NCBI GenBank assembly: GCA_011799875.1
Contig: CM022298.1
Span: 494,181,180 to 494,245,179, forward strand
Direction: 5' to 3'
Source: Thinopyrum elongatum
Taxonomy: Eukaryota; Streptophyta; Magnoliopsida; Poales; Poaceae
DNA length: 64,000 nucleotides
Shown: piece by piece, positions 11,802-22,688 of the stretch
Layout of the letters: each line of letters begins with the position of its first letter
How positions within the stretch are numbered: position 1 is the stretch's first letter
The notes under the pieces: model-generated
What the model was told of the DNA's origin: nothing
The model's input: only the letters and a program-made list of their open reading frames with translations
The model's database searches: none
Position numbers and translations under genes: made by a program

Positions 11802-12786
11802 AAACCCGTTTACTTTGTCAGCTCCCTATTACAGGGGGCCAGGACGAGGTACTCTGGAGTACAAAAGCTGATCTTCGGCCTTATCATGGCCTCGAGGAAG
11901 CTACGCCACTACTTCCAAGCCCACGAGATCACAGTTGTCACCCGTTTCCCACTGCAACGCATATTGAGGAACCCCGAAGCCACCGGCAGGATAGTCGAGT
12001 GGGCACTAGAGCTGTCAAGCTTTGGCTTGAAATATCAAAGCACCTCAACTATTCATAGCAGGGCATTGGCGGAGTTCATTGTAGAATGGACGCGCACTCC
12101 AGACGAAGAAGTACCAGAGACAGTTCTCCCCAACAAAGAGTCGCCTCAAGAGTGGATCATGTATTTTGATGGTGCTTTCTCGCTGTAGGGCGCTAGAGCC
12201 GGCGTGCTTCTTGTCGCGCCCACCGGAGAGCATCTCAAGTAAGTGGTTCAAATGCACTTTCCTCGGAAGAAGGCCACCAACAACACTGCTGAGTATGAGG
12301 GGCTCCTTGCCGGACTCAGAATTGTGGTGGAGTTGGGAATCAAGAAACTGATTATCCATGGAGACTCTCAACTCGTGGTGAGGCAAGTCAATAAGGATTA
12401 TCAGAGCCCGTTGATTGAGGCATATGTGGAGGAGGTGAGGAAGCTGGAAGAGCACTTTGATGGATTGCAGGCAGAGCATGTACCACATGCAGAAAATAAC
12501 ATCGCTGATCACTTGTCAAAGTGCGCCGCGCAAAAGCTCCCTGTGGAACCAGGGACTTTTGTCCTCCATCTAACTCAACCATCAGTGTCCCCTTCAACGA
12601 CGACCAGAAAAAGAAGAAAGTTGGACTCCGGCAAGTATCTCCCAGCAGGACTTCCCGAAGCCGCTGGTAGAGAGGCTACCGGGGACGACCCCGCTTCGGT
12701 TGGTGAGCAGCACCCTCCCGCGGAACCACAAGTTCTTGCGGTCGAGGTGAGCACTCCCACTAACAAGGAGGTGGCTTTAGTCCTTG
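11802..12786 (+). pseudogene. pol: E1 RNase H tail and second (archaeal-type) RNase H
   Basis: The reading resumes with KPVYFVSSLLQGAR and LRHYFQAHEITVVTRFPL, the end of the first RNase H/connection. A second RNase H follows with its acidic positions visible: MYFDGAFS (about 12160), NNTAEYEGLLAG (12280), HGDSQLVV (12357) and HVPHAENNIADHLS (about 12480). The doubled RNase H identifies the Tat lineage. Stops lie at 12186-12188 (TAG) and 12240-12242 (TAA). The segment ends at the TTG target site of the CACTA, and the integrase part continues at 41375. Confidence 0.8.
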
Positions 12787-13330
12787 CATTGGTACAACAA
12801 GGTGCTATACAAACGGTTTTAACCCCTTTTCGAGGTGGCATTTTGAACCGTCGCCAAGTGAGTGGCTGTGATAGGGGGGTCCTTCCCACATGACCCAGAA
12901 ACCGTCGGGGATAGGGAGCCTTGATGCATATATTTATCCCTATAAAACTGTTTCTGATATCTCGAATATCCCAAATGCTTCATCCTTGCTACTCGTTTGT
13001 GCTCGCATTGCCATCGCAGTCAGAGTTCTGTGGTTTTACCTAAGACCAGGCGCAGTCTAGGCACATTCCAGGCACGGGATTGTTCCAGGCACGTACCAAA
13101 CTGGCTCTACGTTTATGATGCCTGGCACATCACAAACAGTTCATGATTGTAAAGCATGTATGTAGGTCGACAATCACACACACTTAGTTTTCCCGCACCG
13201 TCTGTGATATTGTCTGACATCACACACGCTTTGCAAACGGCAACTGTGTGCATGGTTACACATGTTTCCTCTCCGTGAGCCATGTTGGATTATGATGTAT
13301 ATCACACACGCTGTGCTTTATTGACCGTGT
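12787..13330. repeat. CACTA left terminus and subterminal repeats
   Basis: After the decayed TIR, the region 13120-13330 holds about three copies of a motif around CATCACACACGC spaced about 80 bp apart (near 13170, 13224 and 13303). They are interspersed with AACAGTTCATG-like and CCGTGTGC boxes. The same boxes recur in the right subterminal array at 32365-32800. Such repeats are the usual transposase-binding zone of CACTA elements. Confidence 0.6.
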
Positions 13331-13543
13331 GCGCCGTAATGACCTGCAGAGTGTAATTTCACCCTAATTTAATTGGTGCTATTTAAAATTGTACCTAATT
13401 TGAATTTGAAAGTAGGCTATAGCTTTATTCATATCCATCAGGTTCAAACAACCAATGCATTATTCAATTCACAGGTACATATGTTCAAGAATTACATAAG
13501 CACCAAATAAAGAATGATGAACCAGGGTTGTATACTTGTACTA

Positions 13544-13725
13544 TTACAGATGGTAAAGAAAGAGGCGAGAGACATTCTGGTTGCTGAACAAGATGAAGCG
13601 GAATGGCCCTATTGTGCTCTTCTTGATGTAGAAGGCACGCACAACTCCAGTCCAACCCCTTGTGATGGCCGGCCGCCAATCATGTAGTTTGAGAGGTAAT
13701 CTTGACTAAACTGCTTCAGGATCCA
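13544..13725 (-). pseudogene. B3-like C-terminal exon fragment
   Basis: On the - strand an exon-like segment follows a splice-acceptor-like TTTGCAG at 13731-13726. One frame reads LKLHDWRPAITRGWTGVV and then GPFRFILFSN, ending at TAA (13546-13544). The spacing of Trp, the hydrophobic strands and the final LYHL resembles the second half of plant B3 DNA-binding domains. An in-frame TAG lies near its start. This is a fragment only, and the assignment is weak. Confidence 0.3.
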
Positions 13726-14049
13726 CTGCAAAGGAAAAAGATTCAGACATTGTCATTTAACACAACTCATTACGGGTAGTAAAAACAAAGCTACAAAGTT
13801 CTTAATTACCATTCTGCAGTTCACTGTTGTCTTGCATAAAGTGTAAACAAATAGTTCGATTGACATCTTTTGACCCATTTTAATAACAATCTTTATCAGT
13901 TTCCTCACTTGATGTTGGTTCATGAATATCTCATTGCCCCATATGCAGAAAGGGTCAAAGTGTGGATCTTTGGCAATGACATATGTACCTAAAAGCACCA
14001 AGTTAATATTAGAAGCTAAACAACAATTACAAAATGATGTAGTACAACA

Positions 14050-14100
14050 CTCCCTCCATCCCATTATATAAGATCTTATTACATGTATATCTAGACATCA
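14050..14100. repeat. Stowaway/Mariner-like MITE terminus
   Basis: CTCCCTCCATCCCATTATAT followed by AAGATCTTATTACA resembles the terminus of grass Stowaway-type MITEs (CTCCCTCCGTCCCATAATAT). No partner terminus is evident nearby, so this is a truncated copy or a chance match. Confidence 0.35.
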
Positions 14101-15032
14101 TTAGAACATTAAGGTAACACTCTTCCTTGTTGCTATGTAGCTTGGGGTTGCATATTTAGTCATTCAGTACAATGCATGTTGCTATGTAGCCTCAGATATA
14201 TTAAATATGGCCCTAGTTAATCTACCGATACATGGGTTAAAGATATATTCAGTGAAATGTCTGATTCGACGATTAATCCCTTATCAGCCCCCAGGCTATA
14301 TGGTACTAGCTACTGATATCCTGAACAGTGAGTATATGTAAGCAATGCGATGAAACTAACCTCGATGGAAAACATCATCTGTTCTCAATATTGTCTTGTA
14401 TGAGTACATATAAAGGCATGTTAAGCACAACAGGCTAAACATCAACCAAATATATCCATGGTAGACAACATAATCTACAAATGATAGCTTCAGTGTGCAG
14501 GTTTAAGCACGCTAGTTAAGCAAAACAAGAAGTGGAAAGGTGTGTTAACCGCAACAGGCATAACATTTAAAAACAAGCAAATATAGTCATTCAAACTGGT
14601 ATTGTGCGGGTCTAAAGTACACTAGTTATTGTTAAAAAAATGAAAAGGCGTGTTAACTGCAGCATCCTTAACAGCAACCAAATATCGTAATTCATAGTGG
14701 TATTGTTGAAACTATTATTGATGAAATTGAACTGCATGACAAATAGTTGCACATATAGAGCATCACATTGTGAAGAACTAAAATAAACAAGGCATAAGGC
14801 CATCTCTAGCCGATGCCCTAAAAGTTAATGGACTAAAACCCTTAGTGGAGTATATATATACTCCAGCAATTTTTGGCCATTTCCAGTCGTTCCCCTAAAA
14901 TTAACGTTGTAAACTTCAATTTGATCAAGTTCAAAGCAGGTTCAACCGAAAGTAGCATGCATTCAAACATAAACATAGATAGTTTTGCATAACCGAACAT
15001 AAAACATAAATTTTAACTAAACTAAACTACTT

Positions 15033-15779
15033 TCAGTCGAAGTGGAGGTCAAGCCAATCCTTCCTTGTCAGGTACGGTGTGCCGCGAGCCGGGTCCGAGC
15101 CGGTGCCGTCGTCGGGGTCGTTGGGGAAGACACTCCTCCACTCGTCGACGTCGATCTCCTCATCGACGACGCCCTCCGCGCCATCGTCCTTGCCGCCTTC
15201 GACCTCATCATCGGGGGAGAGCACAATAACCTCACCGGCAAAGATCATCCGCTCCGCCTCCACGAGCTCCGGGTGCTGCCGGCGGAGCTCTTGCATGTAG
15301 GCCTCATCGACGGCCTCGGCCTCGAGGCGCTCCCACACCTGGTGGTCCTCTCGCACCATAGCCGAGCTCACCACCCCTGGCTCCAGTGGGACGAGGTCGA
15401 CCGGACGTGTGCCAAAGGGGAAATTGAGCCTAGCCGTCGCGCCGTGGTAGCGGACCTACCAGCAGTCGTACTCCATGGCCGCGAGCTCGGCTGTGTGGAA
15501 ACTACCGAGCCACCGGCGGGTGTGGGTCTCCTGATCCGTAATCTCGACGACCCACGTCCCCCACCGCCGCTGCCAGACCCCGAGGTAGGACCTCTTCGGT
15601 GGCCGGGCCTGAGGAAGGACGGGGAAGTCCTTGAACCGACGTAGGGGTGCGGCGGCGGGCGGATCGGGCGACCGGCTACGGCGGATCGATAAAGAGCCCA
15701 AGGAGGATGACGGGGACACCTCGGCGGCCACCTCACCGGCGTCGGACGAAGAGGCCACGATAAACCTCTTTTGGGCCAT
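15033..15779 (-). pseudogene. AP2/ERF-domain gene inside the CACTA, one premature stop
   Basis: The ATG at 15779 opens MAQKRFIVASSS. The frame runs 249 codons to TGA-side coordinate 15033 and is interrupted only by a TAG at 15458-15456. An AP2/ERF domain spans about residues 64-125: SYLGVWQRRWGTWVVEI, RRWLGSFHTAELAAMEYD and VRYHGATARLNFPFG. These keep the YxGV-x-R-WG-W-EI and WLG-F-TAE-AA--YD cores of the family. The stop falls between W and V of the third segment, where CAG to TAG would explain it. The C-terminus is acidic and ends RKDWLDLHFD. No intron is needed. A functional AP2/ERF protein binds DNA as a transcription factor; here the gene is cargo of the CACTA. Confidence 0.75.
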
Positions 15780-15930
15780 TGGCTCCTCGAGCTCCCCGGC
15801 ACACAAGCAGAGGTTGAGGATGGAGGCGGCGGCGATGGTTTTGAGTGAGGGAGGGGTGGTGTGTGTCTGTGTGAGCGGAGGTTTTGGGGTGTGTGTGGAG
15901 GGGGGGCAAGGTGGGGTTTGAGGAGATACC

Positions 15931-16176
15931 GCGGCAAGTGAAAATTTTACTAGGCGGGAGTAAAATGCCGGGCTACTGAAAAGTTGGAACAAGGGTGGGT
16001 AGATATTTTTGAGATTGCGAGGCAAGCAGAGGCGAGAGTAAAATGCCAGGGCTACTAAAAATTTGGATCAAGGGCGGGCAGATATTTTTGAGATTGCGAG
16101 GGATGCAGAGGCGGGAGTAACAAGGCAGGGCTGCTGAAAATTTGAATCAAGGGATTAAAGCAGAGTGGGAGTAACA
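15931..16176. repeat. ~78-bp tandem repeats upstream of the AP2/ERF gene
   Basis: Three units begin near 15967, 16046 and 16124, sharing GGGCTACTGAAAA, AGATATTTTTGAGATTGCGA and AGGCGGGAGTAA. A partial unit lies at 15931-15966 and further AGATATTTTCGAGA fragments near 16241 and 16267. They lie 150-400 bp before the AP2/ERF start codon. Confidence 0.7.
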
Positions 16177-16199
16177 AACTTCGCACACGGTCCACACAT

Positions 16200-16967
16200 A
16201 CTAATCGTGTGCTATCAAACATAAAAACCTTCCAGGCGGTAGATATTTTCGAGATTATGAGGAAGTAGATATTTTCGAGAGTGGGAGGTAAGCCTTGTGG
16301 AGCCCAATCTACTACGCTGATGTGAGTGACTGTAGGGGCACGGGTGTGGCACACGGGTAGTCTGGACGAACCGTGTCTGTTGCGTCCCCAATCGCAGACG
16401 GTTTCTGCATCCAACTCATGTGTTGTTTATAAATTTGGAAAAAAGAATAACGCGGGAAAGGGTCAAAACACGAACACACTTGCATGTGGACCAAATATAT
16501 GTATGAAAAGGGTGGTTTGATGTTCGAATACCCAATGCACAACTTTGATGTGGCACCTGTCACACAAAAGCACAATATTGCTAGTCAGCCACCCCCTACG
16601 AACCCCACTTCGTGTCGGTGATAAGGGAATCCTAGCTACGAATGCATGCCCCCAAATAGCTAGGTCTGAAATCTCACCCTACCGTAACACAAAACCTATA
16701 GGAGTCCATCATATATATGGTCAAACTTCCCCTTTCGCTTCCCGACAAAGGTGGACCGTGTGCCGACCCAAAATGTGTGCTTGTGGCGCGAGATGGGTGA
16801 GACCACATACGAACCACCTGCGGGTGGCCCTACTATATGTATGAAAAGGATGTGGTGTGATATTTAACTACCATTCACAACTTTGATTTGGCACGTGTGC
16901 CTCGCAAATTAACCGGACTTCCCCGACCCCACGGAGGTTGCAGGTAGTGCGAAGTAGCCCCCCACCC
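16200..16967. repeat. ~330-bp tandem repeat array, first part
   Basis: Two units are marked by the anchor CACAACTTTGATGTGGCAC (near 16540 and 16872). Each has CCCACACGGAG-, GTGAGACCACA- and GTATGAAAAGG-like boxes. The array is cut at 16967 by G4 and continues at 24275. Confidence 0.65.
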
Positions 16968-18554
16968 TGATACGTCTCCAACGTATCTATAATTTATGAA
17001 GTATTCATGCTATTATACTATCATTCTTGGATGTTTTACAATCATTTTATAGCAACTTTATATCATTTTTTGGGACTAACCTATTGACATAGTGCCCAGA
17101 GCCAGTTGTTTTTTTTGCTTGTTTTTTACATCGCAGAAAATCAATATCAAACGGAGTCCAAACGTAGCGAAAATTTTTGGAGAATTTTTTTGGACCAGAA
17201 GACCCAGGATGGGCTAAAAAAGTACCAGAGGGGAGGCCCGAGGTGGGCACAACCCACCTGGGCGTGCCCAGTAGCCCAGGGGGGTTGTGCCCCCCTCGGT
17301 GACCTCCTGCACCACCTCTTCACCCTATAAATTGTCAAATATTCCAAAAACCCTGGGGGTAACCCTAGATCAGAAGTTCTGCCACCGCAAGCCTCTGTAG
17401 CCACGAAAACCCAATCTAGACCCCATTCCGGCACCCTGCCGGAGGGGGAAATCATCACCGGTGGTCATCTTCATCATCCCGGCGGCCACCATGATGAGGA
17501 GGGAGTAGTCCACCCTTGGGGCTGAGTGTTTGTACCAGTAGCTATGTGTTTAATCTCTCTCTCTCTCTCTCTCATGTTCTTGAGATGTCATGATCTTGAT
17601 GTATCGTAGGCTTTGTTAATATAGTTGGATCATATGGTGTTTTCCCCTCTCTATCTTGTTGTGAATTGAGTTTTCCCTTTGATACTTCATTCTTATCAGA
17701 TTGAATACTTTTATGGATTTGAGAGCACTTGATATATGTCTTGCGTATGAATACCCATGGTGACAATGGGGTATTATATTGATTCACTTGAGATATGTTT
17801 TGGCACTCAACTCGCGGAGTCCCGATGTGACATTGGGGTAATCTATGCATAGGGGTTGATGCACGTTCTCGTCTTTTGTTTCTCCGGTAGAAATCTTGGG
17901 GCACTCTTTGAGGTTCTTTGTGTTGGATTGAGTATTATAAATCTGAATTTGTTTTGGTGTTATTTTAGTACGAACTCTTGATAGATCGATCAGAAAGAAT
18001 AACTTGGTGTTATTTTAGTATGAACTCTTGGATAGATCGATCGGAAAGAATAGCTACAAACAATTTCTTCTTATGTTCTCCGCTAGATAGGAACTTTGGA
18101 GTGATTCTTCATCGCACGTTGAGGGATGGTTATATGATCCAATTAGATTAGCATTGTTGAGAGATTGCACTAGCGAAAGTACGAAACCTAGGCCTCATTT
18201 TCAAGTATTGCAATACCGTTTGTGCTCCATTTTATCAATTGCTACCTTGATGTTTTTTATTGTTCCTATTACAAAAATCAATATCTACTATCATTACTAC
18301 GCTTGTATCACCATCTCTTCGCCGAACTAGTGCACCTATACAAATTACCATTGTATTTGGTGTGTTGGGGACACAAGAGACTTTTTGTTATTTTGTTGTA
18401 GGGTTGTTTGAGAGAGACCATCTTCAACCTACGCCTCCCACGGATTGATAAACTTAGGTCATCCACTTAAGGGAAAATTGCTACTGTCCTACAAAACTCT
18501 ACGCTTGGAGGCCCAACACGAGTCTACAAGAATAAAGTTGCGTAGTAGACATCA
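16968..18554 (+). repeat. G4 5' LTR
   Basis: It matches 22689-24274 along its whole length, including a (TC)n run near 17553-17571 (longer in the other copy). Confidence 0.92.
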
Positions 18555-18560
18555 AGCTCT

Positions 18561-18582
18561 TTTCTGGCGCTGTTGCCAGGGA
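18561..18582 (+). other. G4 primer-binding site
   Basis: TTTCTGGCGCTGTTGCCAGG begins six bases after the LTR end. It is the common gypsy-type PBS pattern (TGGCGCCGTTGCC) with two changes. Confidence 0.6.
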
Positions 18583-18678
18583 GGTGAGTGCTTGAAGGTA
18601 TATCTTTAGATCTTGCAATTGAATCTTTTTTTTTCTTGTTTTATCACTAGTTTGGTTCATAAAAGAAAACTACAAAAA

Positions 18679-19649
18679 ATGGAATTGAGGTGGCCTCACA
18701 TTATTCATCTTTATCATGTCTTTCGTGAAAATGATGGAAAGGAAAATTGTGCTCAATATATAGAAGAAGAATTCAGTAAAATGTTTGGCATAAATGATGA
18801 GCATGATTGCAATGTTGTTAGTATGAATTCTTTGAATATCCATGATGTTAATGATATGCAAAGCTACAAGTTTGGGAATGTTATATTTGATGAAGATGAT
18901 ATTTTTACTCCCCCAAGTTTTGATGAGAAAATTTGTTATGATGATAGCATGCCTCCTATTTATGATGATTATATTGATGAAAGTGGGTTTGGAAGAGTGT
19001 CAACTCTAGGAAGTAATGATCCCACTATTTTGGAGGGTGTTGAATCTTATTTGATAATTATGAAAGTGGACTTGGAGAGGTCATGACTTTATTTAATGAT
19101 GAATCCACTATTTTGGAAGAGGTTGCAATTGATTATGACAACAAAGTTGTTATCTATGATGATTATTGTGATGACATGTATGCTATAAAGAATAATGATA
19201 ACCATGAAACTTGTCATCATGATTTTAATGCTCATATTGATTATGCCAATCAAATATCACATGATAGTTATTTTGTTGAGTTTGCTCCAACTACTATTCA
19301 TGAGAATAAATTTGCTTATGTGGAGAGTAGTAAATTTTTTATGTATGTGGATCATGAAAAAAATGCTTTATGTGATAGCTATATTGTTGAATTCATTCAT
19401 GATGCTACTGAAAATTATTATGAGAGGGGAACATATGCTTTTACATATTGCAATAATATCAAGTTTCCTCTCTATGTGTTGAAAATCTTGAAGTTTTGCT
19501 TGTTTTGCCTTCCTATGCTAGTTGATTCTTGCTCCCATAAATTATTTGCTCACAAAATCCCTAGGCATGGGAAGTGGGTTAGGCTTAAATGTGCTAGTCA
19601 TATGCTTCATGATGCTCCCGTTATGTTTCAATTCTTTACTTTTATGTGA
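18679..19649 (+). pseudogene. G4 acidic protein of unknown function, frameshifted
   Basis: The ATG at 18679 opens MELRWPHIIHLYHVF. The frame runs to the TGA at 19084-19086 and then continues in a second frame from 19083 (ATGA overlap) to 19649. A one-base shift near 19050 explains the break, since the second frame, read upstream, continues the same acidic composition. The product of about 320 residues is rich in Asp, Asn and Tyr (YDDYIDESGFGRVS, NDESTILEE, FVEFAPTTIHENKFAY). I see no catalytic or zinc motif. Similar ORFs recur in Triticeae gypsy elements lacking pol. It could be a divergent structural protein, but function is unknown. Confidence 0.6.
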
Positions 19650-20359
19650 GCATCATTGAAATCATCATGCCTAGCTAAAAAGGCATTAAAGAAAAGCGCT
19701 TGTTAGGAGACAACCCAACATTTACCCCTACTGTTTTTGTGTGTTAACATTATTAAGCTACTGTATTAATCATGTTTTATAGCTTTTGTTTCAATAAAGT
19801 GCCAAGTAAAGCCTTTGGGATAGTGTGGATGATAGTTGACTTGATTCTGTGCAAAAACAGAAACTTTTTCTTCCAGTAAAATAATTGTCTAAGTTCAGTT
19901 GGTTGTCAAACAATAATGATTTTTTTTACAGTTGATGCGTATACAAATTTTCTACGTTGTACTAATTTTTCAGTATTTTTGGAGTTACATAAGTATGACC
20001 TTAATTCAGATCTTTACGTACTGTTCTGTTTTTGACAGATTCTGTTTTCAATGCATAGTTTGCTTGTTTTATGGTTTCCATGGCTCATATTGCTTAATAT
20101 AAGTTGTAGAAATTGTAGGGTACAGTAGGCATTGTGTGAGAACAATTATGAATCTTATATTGACAGTACCAAAGTGAATGATTTATCTTTATCATACTAA
20201 CTCATCTCACGAAGTTCCGTTAAGTTTTGTGTGATTGAAGTTTTCAAGTTTTGGGTGAGATATCGATATGAGAAGAATAAGGAGTGACAAGACCCTAAGC
20301 TTGGGGATGACCAAGGCACCCCAAGGTAATATTCAAGGAATATCCAAGCAACTAAGCTT

Positions 20360-20383
20360 GGGGATGCCCCGGAAGGCATCCCC
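20360..20383. other. G4 hairpin, module 1
   Basis: GGGGATGCC and GGCATCCCC form a perfect 9-bp stem around the loop CCGGAA. It lies directly after CTAAGCTT. Confidence 0.65.
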
Positions 20384-21097
20384 TCTTTCGTCTTCGACAT
20401 TATCGGTAACCTCACTTGGAGCTATAATTTTATTCGTCACATGATATGTGTTTTGCTTGGAGCATCATTTTATTTTAATTGTATTTTCTTGATGTTATTT
20501 AGATTAATGTTTTACATCTTTAATTTCAATAAAAATGTCAACGGTGGCCTTTACCATGCTTATTTTGCAAGTCTACATGTTGCTATTTCAAAACAGAAAG
20601 TTTATCGCTGTTGCAAAAAATCCCGAGAAAAGTCAGAATGTGATAAATTGTTGAAACTTTTTTCGCAATAAGCTCTGATAAGTTTTCTACAGTGTGATAA
20701 ATTTTCAGAATTTTTGGAGTTAAATAGTTATGGATACTTCTTCATCCATTACATACTATCCTGTTTTGGCGGATTGCTGTTATGTTTGCATTGTTTGCAT
20801 ATGTTTGCTTGTTTAATGATTCTATTTGAGGATAGGAGTATTGAATATGCAGAGGCATTTAGTATTCAATGTTAAATAATAATTTTAGTGATTTTATACA
20901 GTAGAGAATGATAAGGTTATGCATTGGTTTATACTAATGTATCTCACGAGTTCTTGTTGAGTTTTGTGTGGATGAAGTTTTTAAGATTTAGGGAAACCGT
21001 GATATAAAAGGAGTTAAGGAGACACAAAAGCTCAAGCTTGGGGATGCCCAAGGAATCTCAAATTAATATTTCAAGAAGTCTCAAGCATCTAAGCTTG

Positions 21098-21119
21098 GGG
21101 ATGCCCCGGTAGGCATCCC
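21098..21119. other. G4 hairpin, module 2
   Basis: GGGATGCC and GGCATCCC form an 8-bp stem around CCGGTA. The stem is conserved with module 1 while the loop differs by one base. Confidence 0.65.
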
Positions 21120-21245
21120 ACCTTTCTTCATCAACAACTATCGGTTAGTATCGGTTGAGCCTAAGTTTTTGCTTCTTCACATGATGTGTGCTTTTCTTAG
21201 AATGTCATATTATTTTGTTTTGCTTGCTGTTTTAATAAAATAATT

Positions 21246-22660
21246 ATATCTGAAAAATTTTAAATAAGAGAGAGTCCTCAAATATCTACCCCTTTACTTA
21301 ACTACTCGCTTGATCTTCACTTATATCTTTTTGGAGTAGTTTGTCATTTACTCTTGTGCTTCTCTTATATCCTATGAGTAAATTGGTAAATGAATTGAAT
21401 ATCATGAAGTTGGAATTATATGTTTATATCATGCCTAGTAGTAGCTTCACATTGGGTTTATAAAGTGAAATCTTTTGAAGCTTGACAATCACAATATTGG
21501 TCATACAAGCAATTCATGAATGATTAGTATAAGGAAGAGAATTTTCACATGCAAATATATTATCTTGGAAATCTTTTATGATTGTGAATACCAATTAATT
21601 ATTTTCAAACTTGAGAAAATTAGTTGAAGTTGGACAAGGAAGACAATGTAATGAGTTATGGTTGTGTATATTTGCATAGAAGTCATATTGTCATGGATCC
21701 TCCAACATGTGGTGTTTGCCTAGGATCCTCCAACATGTGGTGTTTGCCAAAAATTCGTACTAAGTAGAGATACTACTTGTGCATCCAAAAACCCTTAAAC
21801 CCAGTTTCTTGCCATGAGTGTCCACCATACCTACCTATGGATTGAATAAGATCCCTCAAGTAAGTTGTCATCGGTGCATAAAGCAATAAAAATTGCTCCT
21901 AAATATGTTTGATCTTTTATTGTATGGGAAAATTGAGCGTTGTATGAACTTGTGATGGCTAAGTAATAAAAGCGACGGACTGCATAATAAAGGTTGCTAT
22001 CATAAGGGGAAATATAACGTGACGTTCCTTTGCATTAAGAGCTTGGGCATCCAAATAAAAAGCGCATGACAACCTCTGCTTCCCTCTGCGAAGGGCCTAT
22101 CTTTTACTTTTCAGTATTTACTTTTATGCAAAGAGTCAATAGTATGAAATCTCATTTCAACCTCAACCATTCTCTAGTTGGCAAGCATCATGTGGTGGGG
22201 AAAGATCTAGGCACATATGACCAGTCAAATATATTTGATCATGATTTATTATTGTTGACAATTATCTCTATGATAAATGAGTTGGGAGGCAAAATATTAA
22301 GCCCCTATCTTTCTCTGTGTTTGATGGATGCCATTTGTTCTAAGAATATGCTTTGGGTACTAGCAATCATAGAAGACTATATGATGATTGTGTATGTGGA
22401 GCTCTTACTTAGATTTTGATTGAATAAGTTGAATTGCAATTGTTTGGTGACTGAGAACATAGGTTGTTGAGTTTCAAGAGAATTCATTGTTTTAACCTTA
22501 ACATGTGACTTGGTTGCTACTTTAACATGATAAGTTTTACGAGAAAGAATTGCTGTTATGATGCTAGGAAAAGTGATTGAATTTATCATTGATCAAACTT
22601 ATGCACTTTGCTAGTATTCACACTTCATAAATTATTTCTTTTATCATTTACCTACTCGAG
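21246..22660 (+). other. G4 3' non-coding interior
   Basis: No supported gene. A 26-bp direct repeat occurs at 21695-21720 and 21723-21748 (GGATCCTCCAACATGTGGTG...). The segment is AT-rich with short scattered ORFs. Confidence 0.6.
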
Positions 22661-22688
22661 GACGAGTAGGAATTAAGCTTGGGGATGC
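22661..22688 (+). other. G4 polypurine tract region
   Basis: GACGAGTAGGAATTAAGCTT and GGGGATGC lie directly before the 3' LTR. The AAGCTTGGGGATG part also occurs at 20297, 20354, 21034 and 21091. Confidence 0.6.

Larger units (their letters stand above)
13331..15032. other. CACTA internal AT-rich DNA, mostly without genes
   Basis: Apart from the B3-like exon at 13544-13725 and a short MITE-like end at 14050-14100, I see no supported gene. Short related phrases recur (GTGTTAACCGCAACAGGC near 14541 and GTGTTAACTGCAGCATCC near 14651), suggesting internal degenerate duplication. Confidence 0.5.
19850..21245 (+). repeat. G4 internal direct repeat, two modules of ~737 bp
   Basis: Module 1 (about 19850-20560) and module 2 (about 20585-21245) share order and content: AACAGAAA near the start, a TTTTTGGAGTTA box, TCTCACGAGTTC, AAGCTTGGGGATG twice, a hairpin and CACATGATGTGTG. 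Offset between the hairpins is 737 bp. Confidence 0.75.

Noticed and set aside
13120..13330. CRISPR-like short regular repeats
   Set aside because: Units are degenerate and subterminal in a CACTA transposon in plant nuclear DNA; not CRISPR.
16968..17040. Host promoter or gene start near GATACGTCTCCAACG
   Set aside because: This is an LTR terminus that recurs four times in the window.
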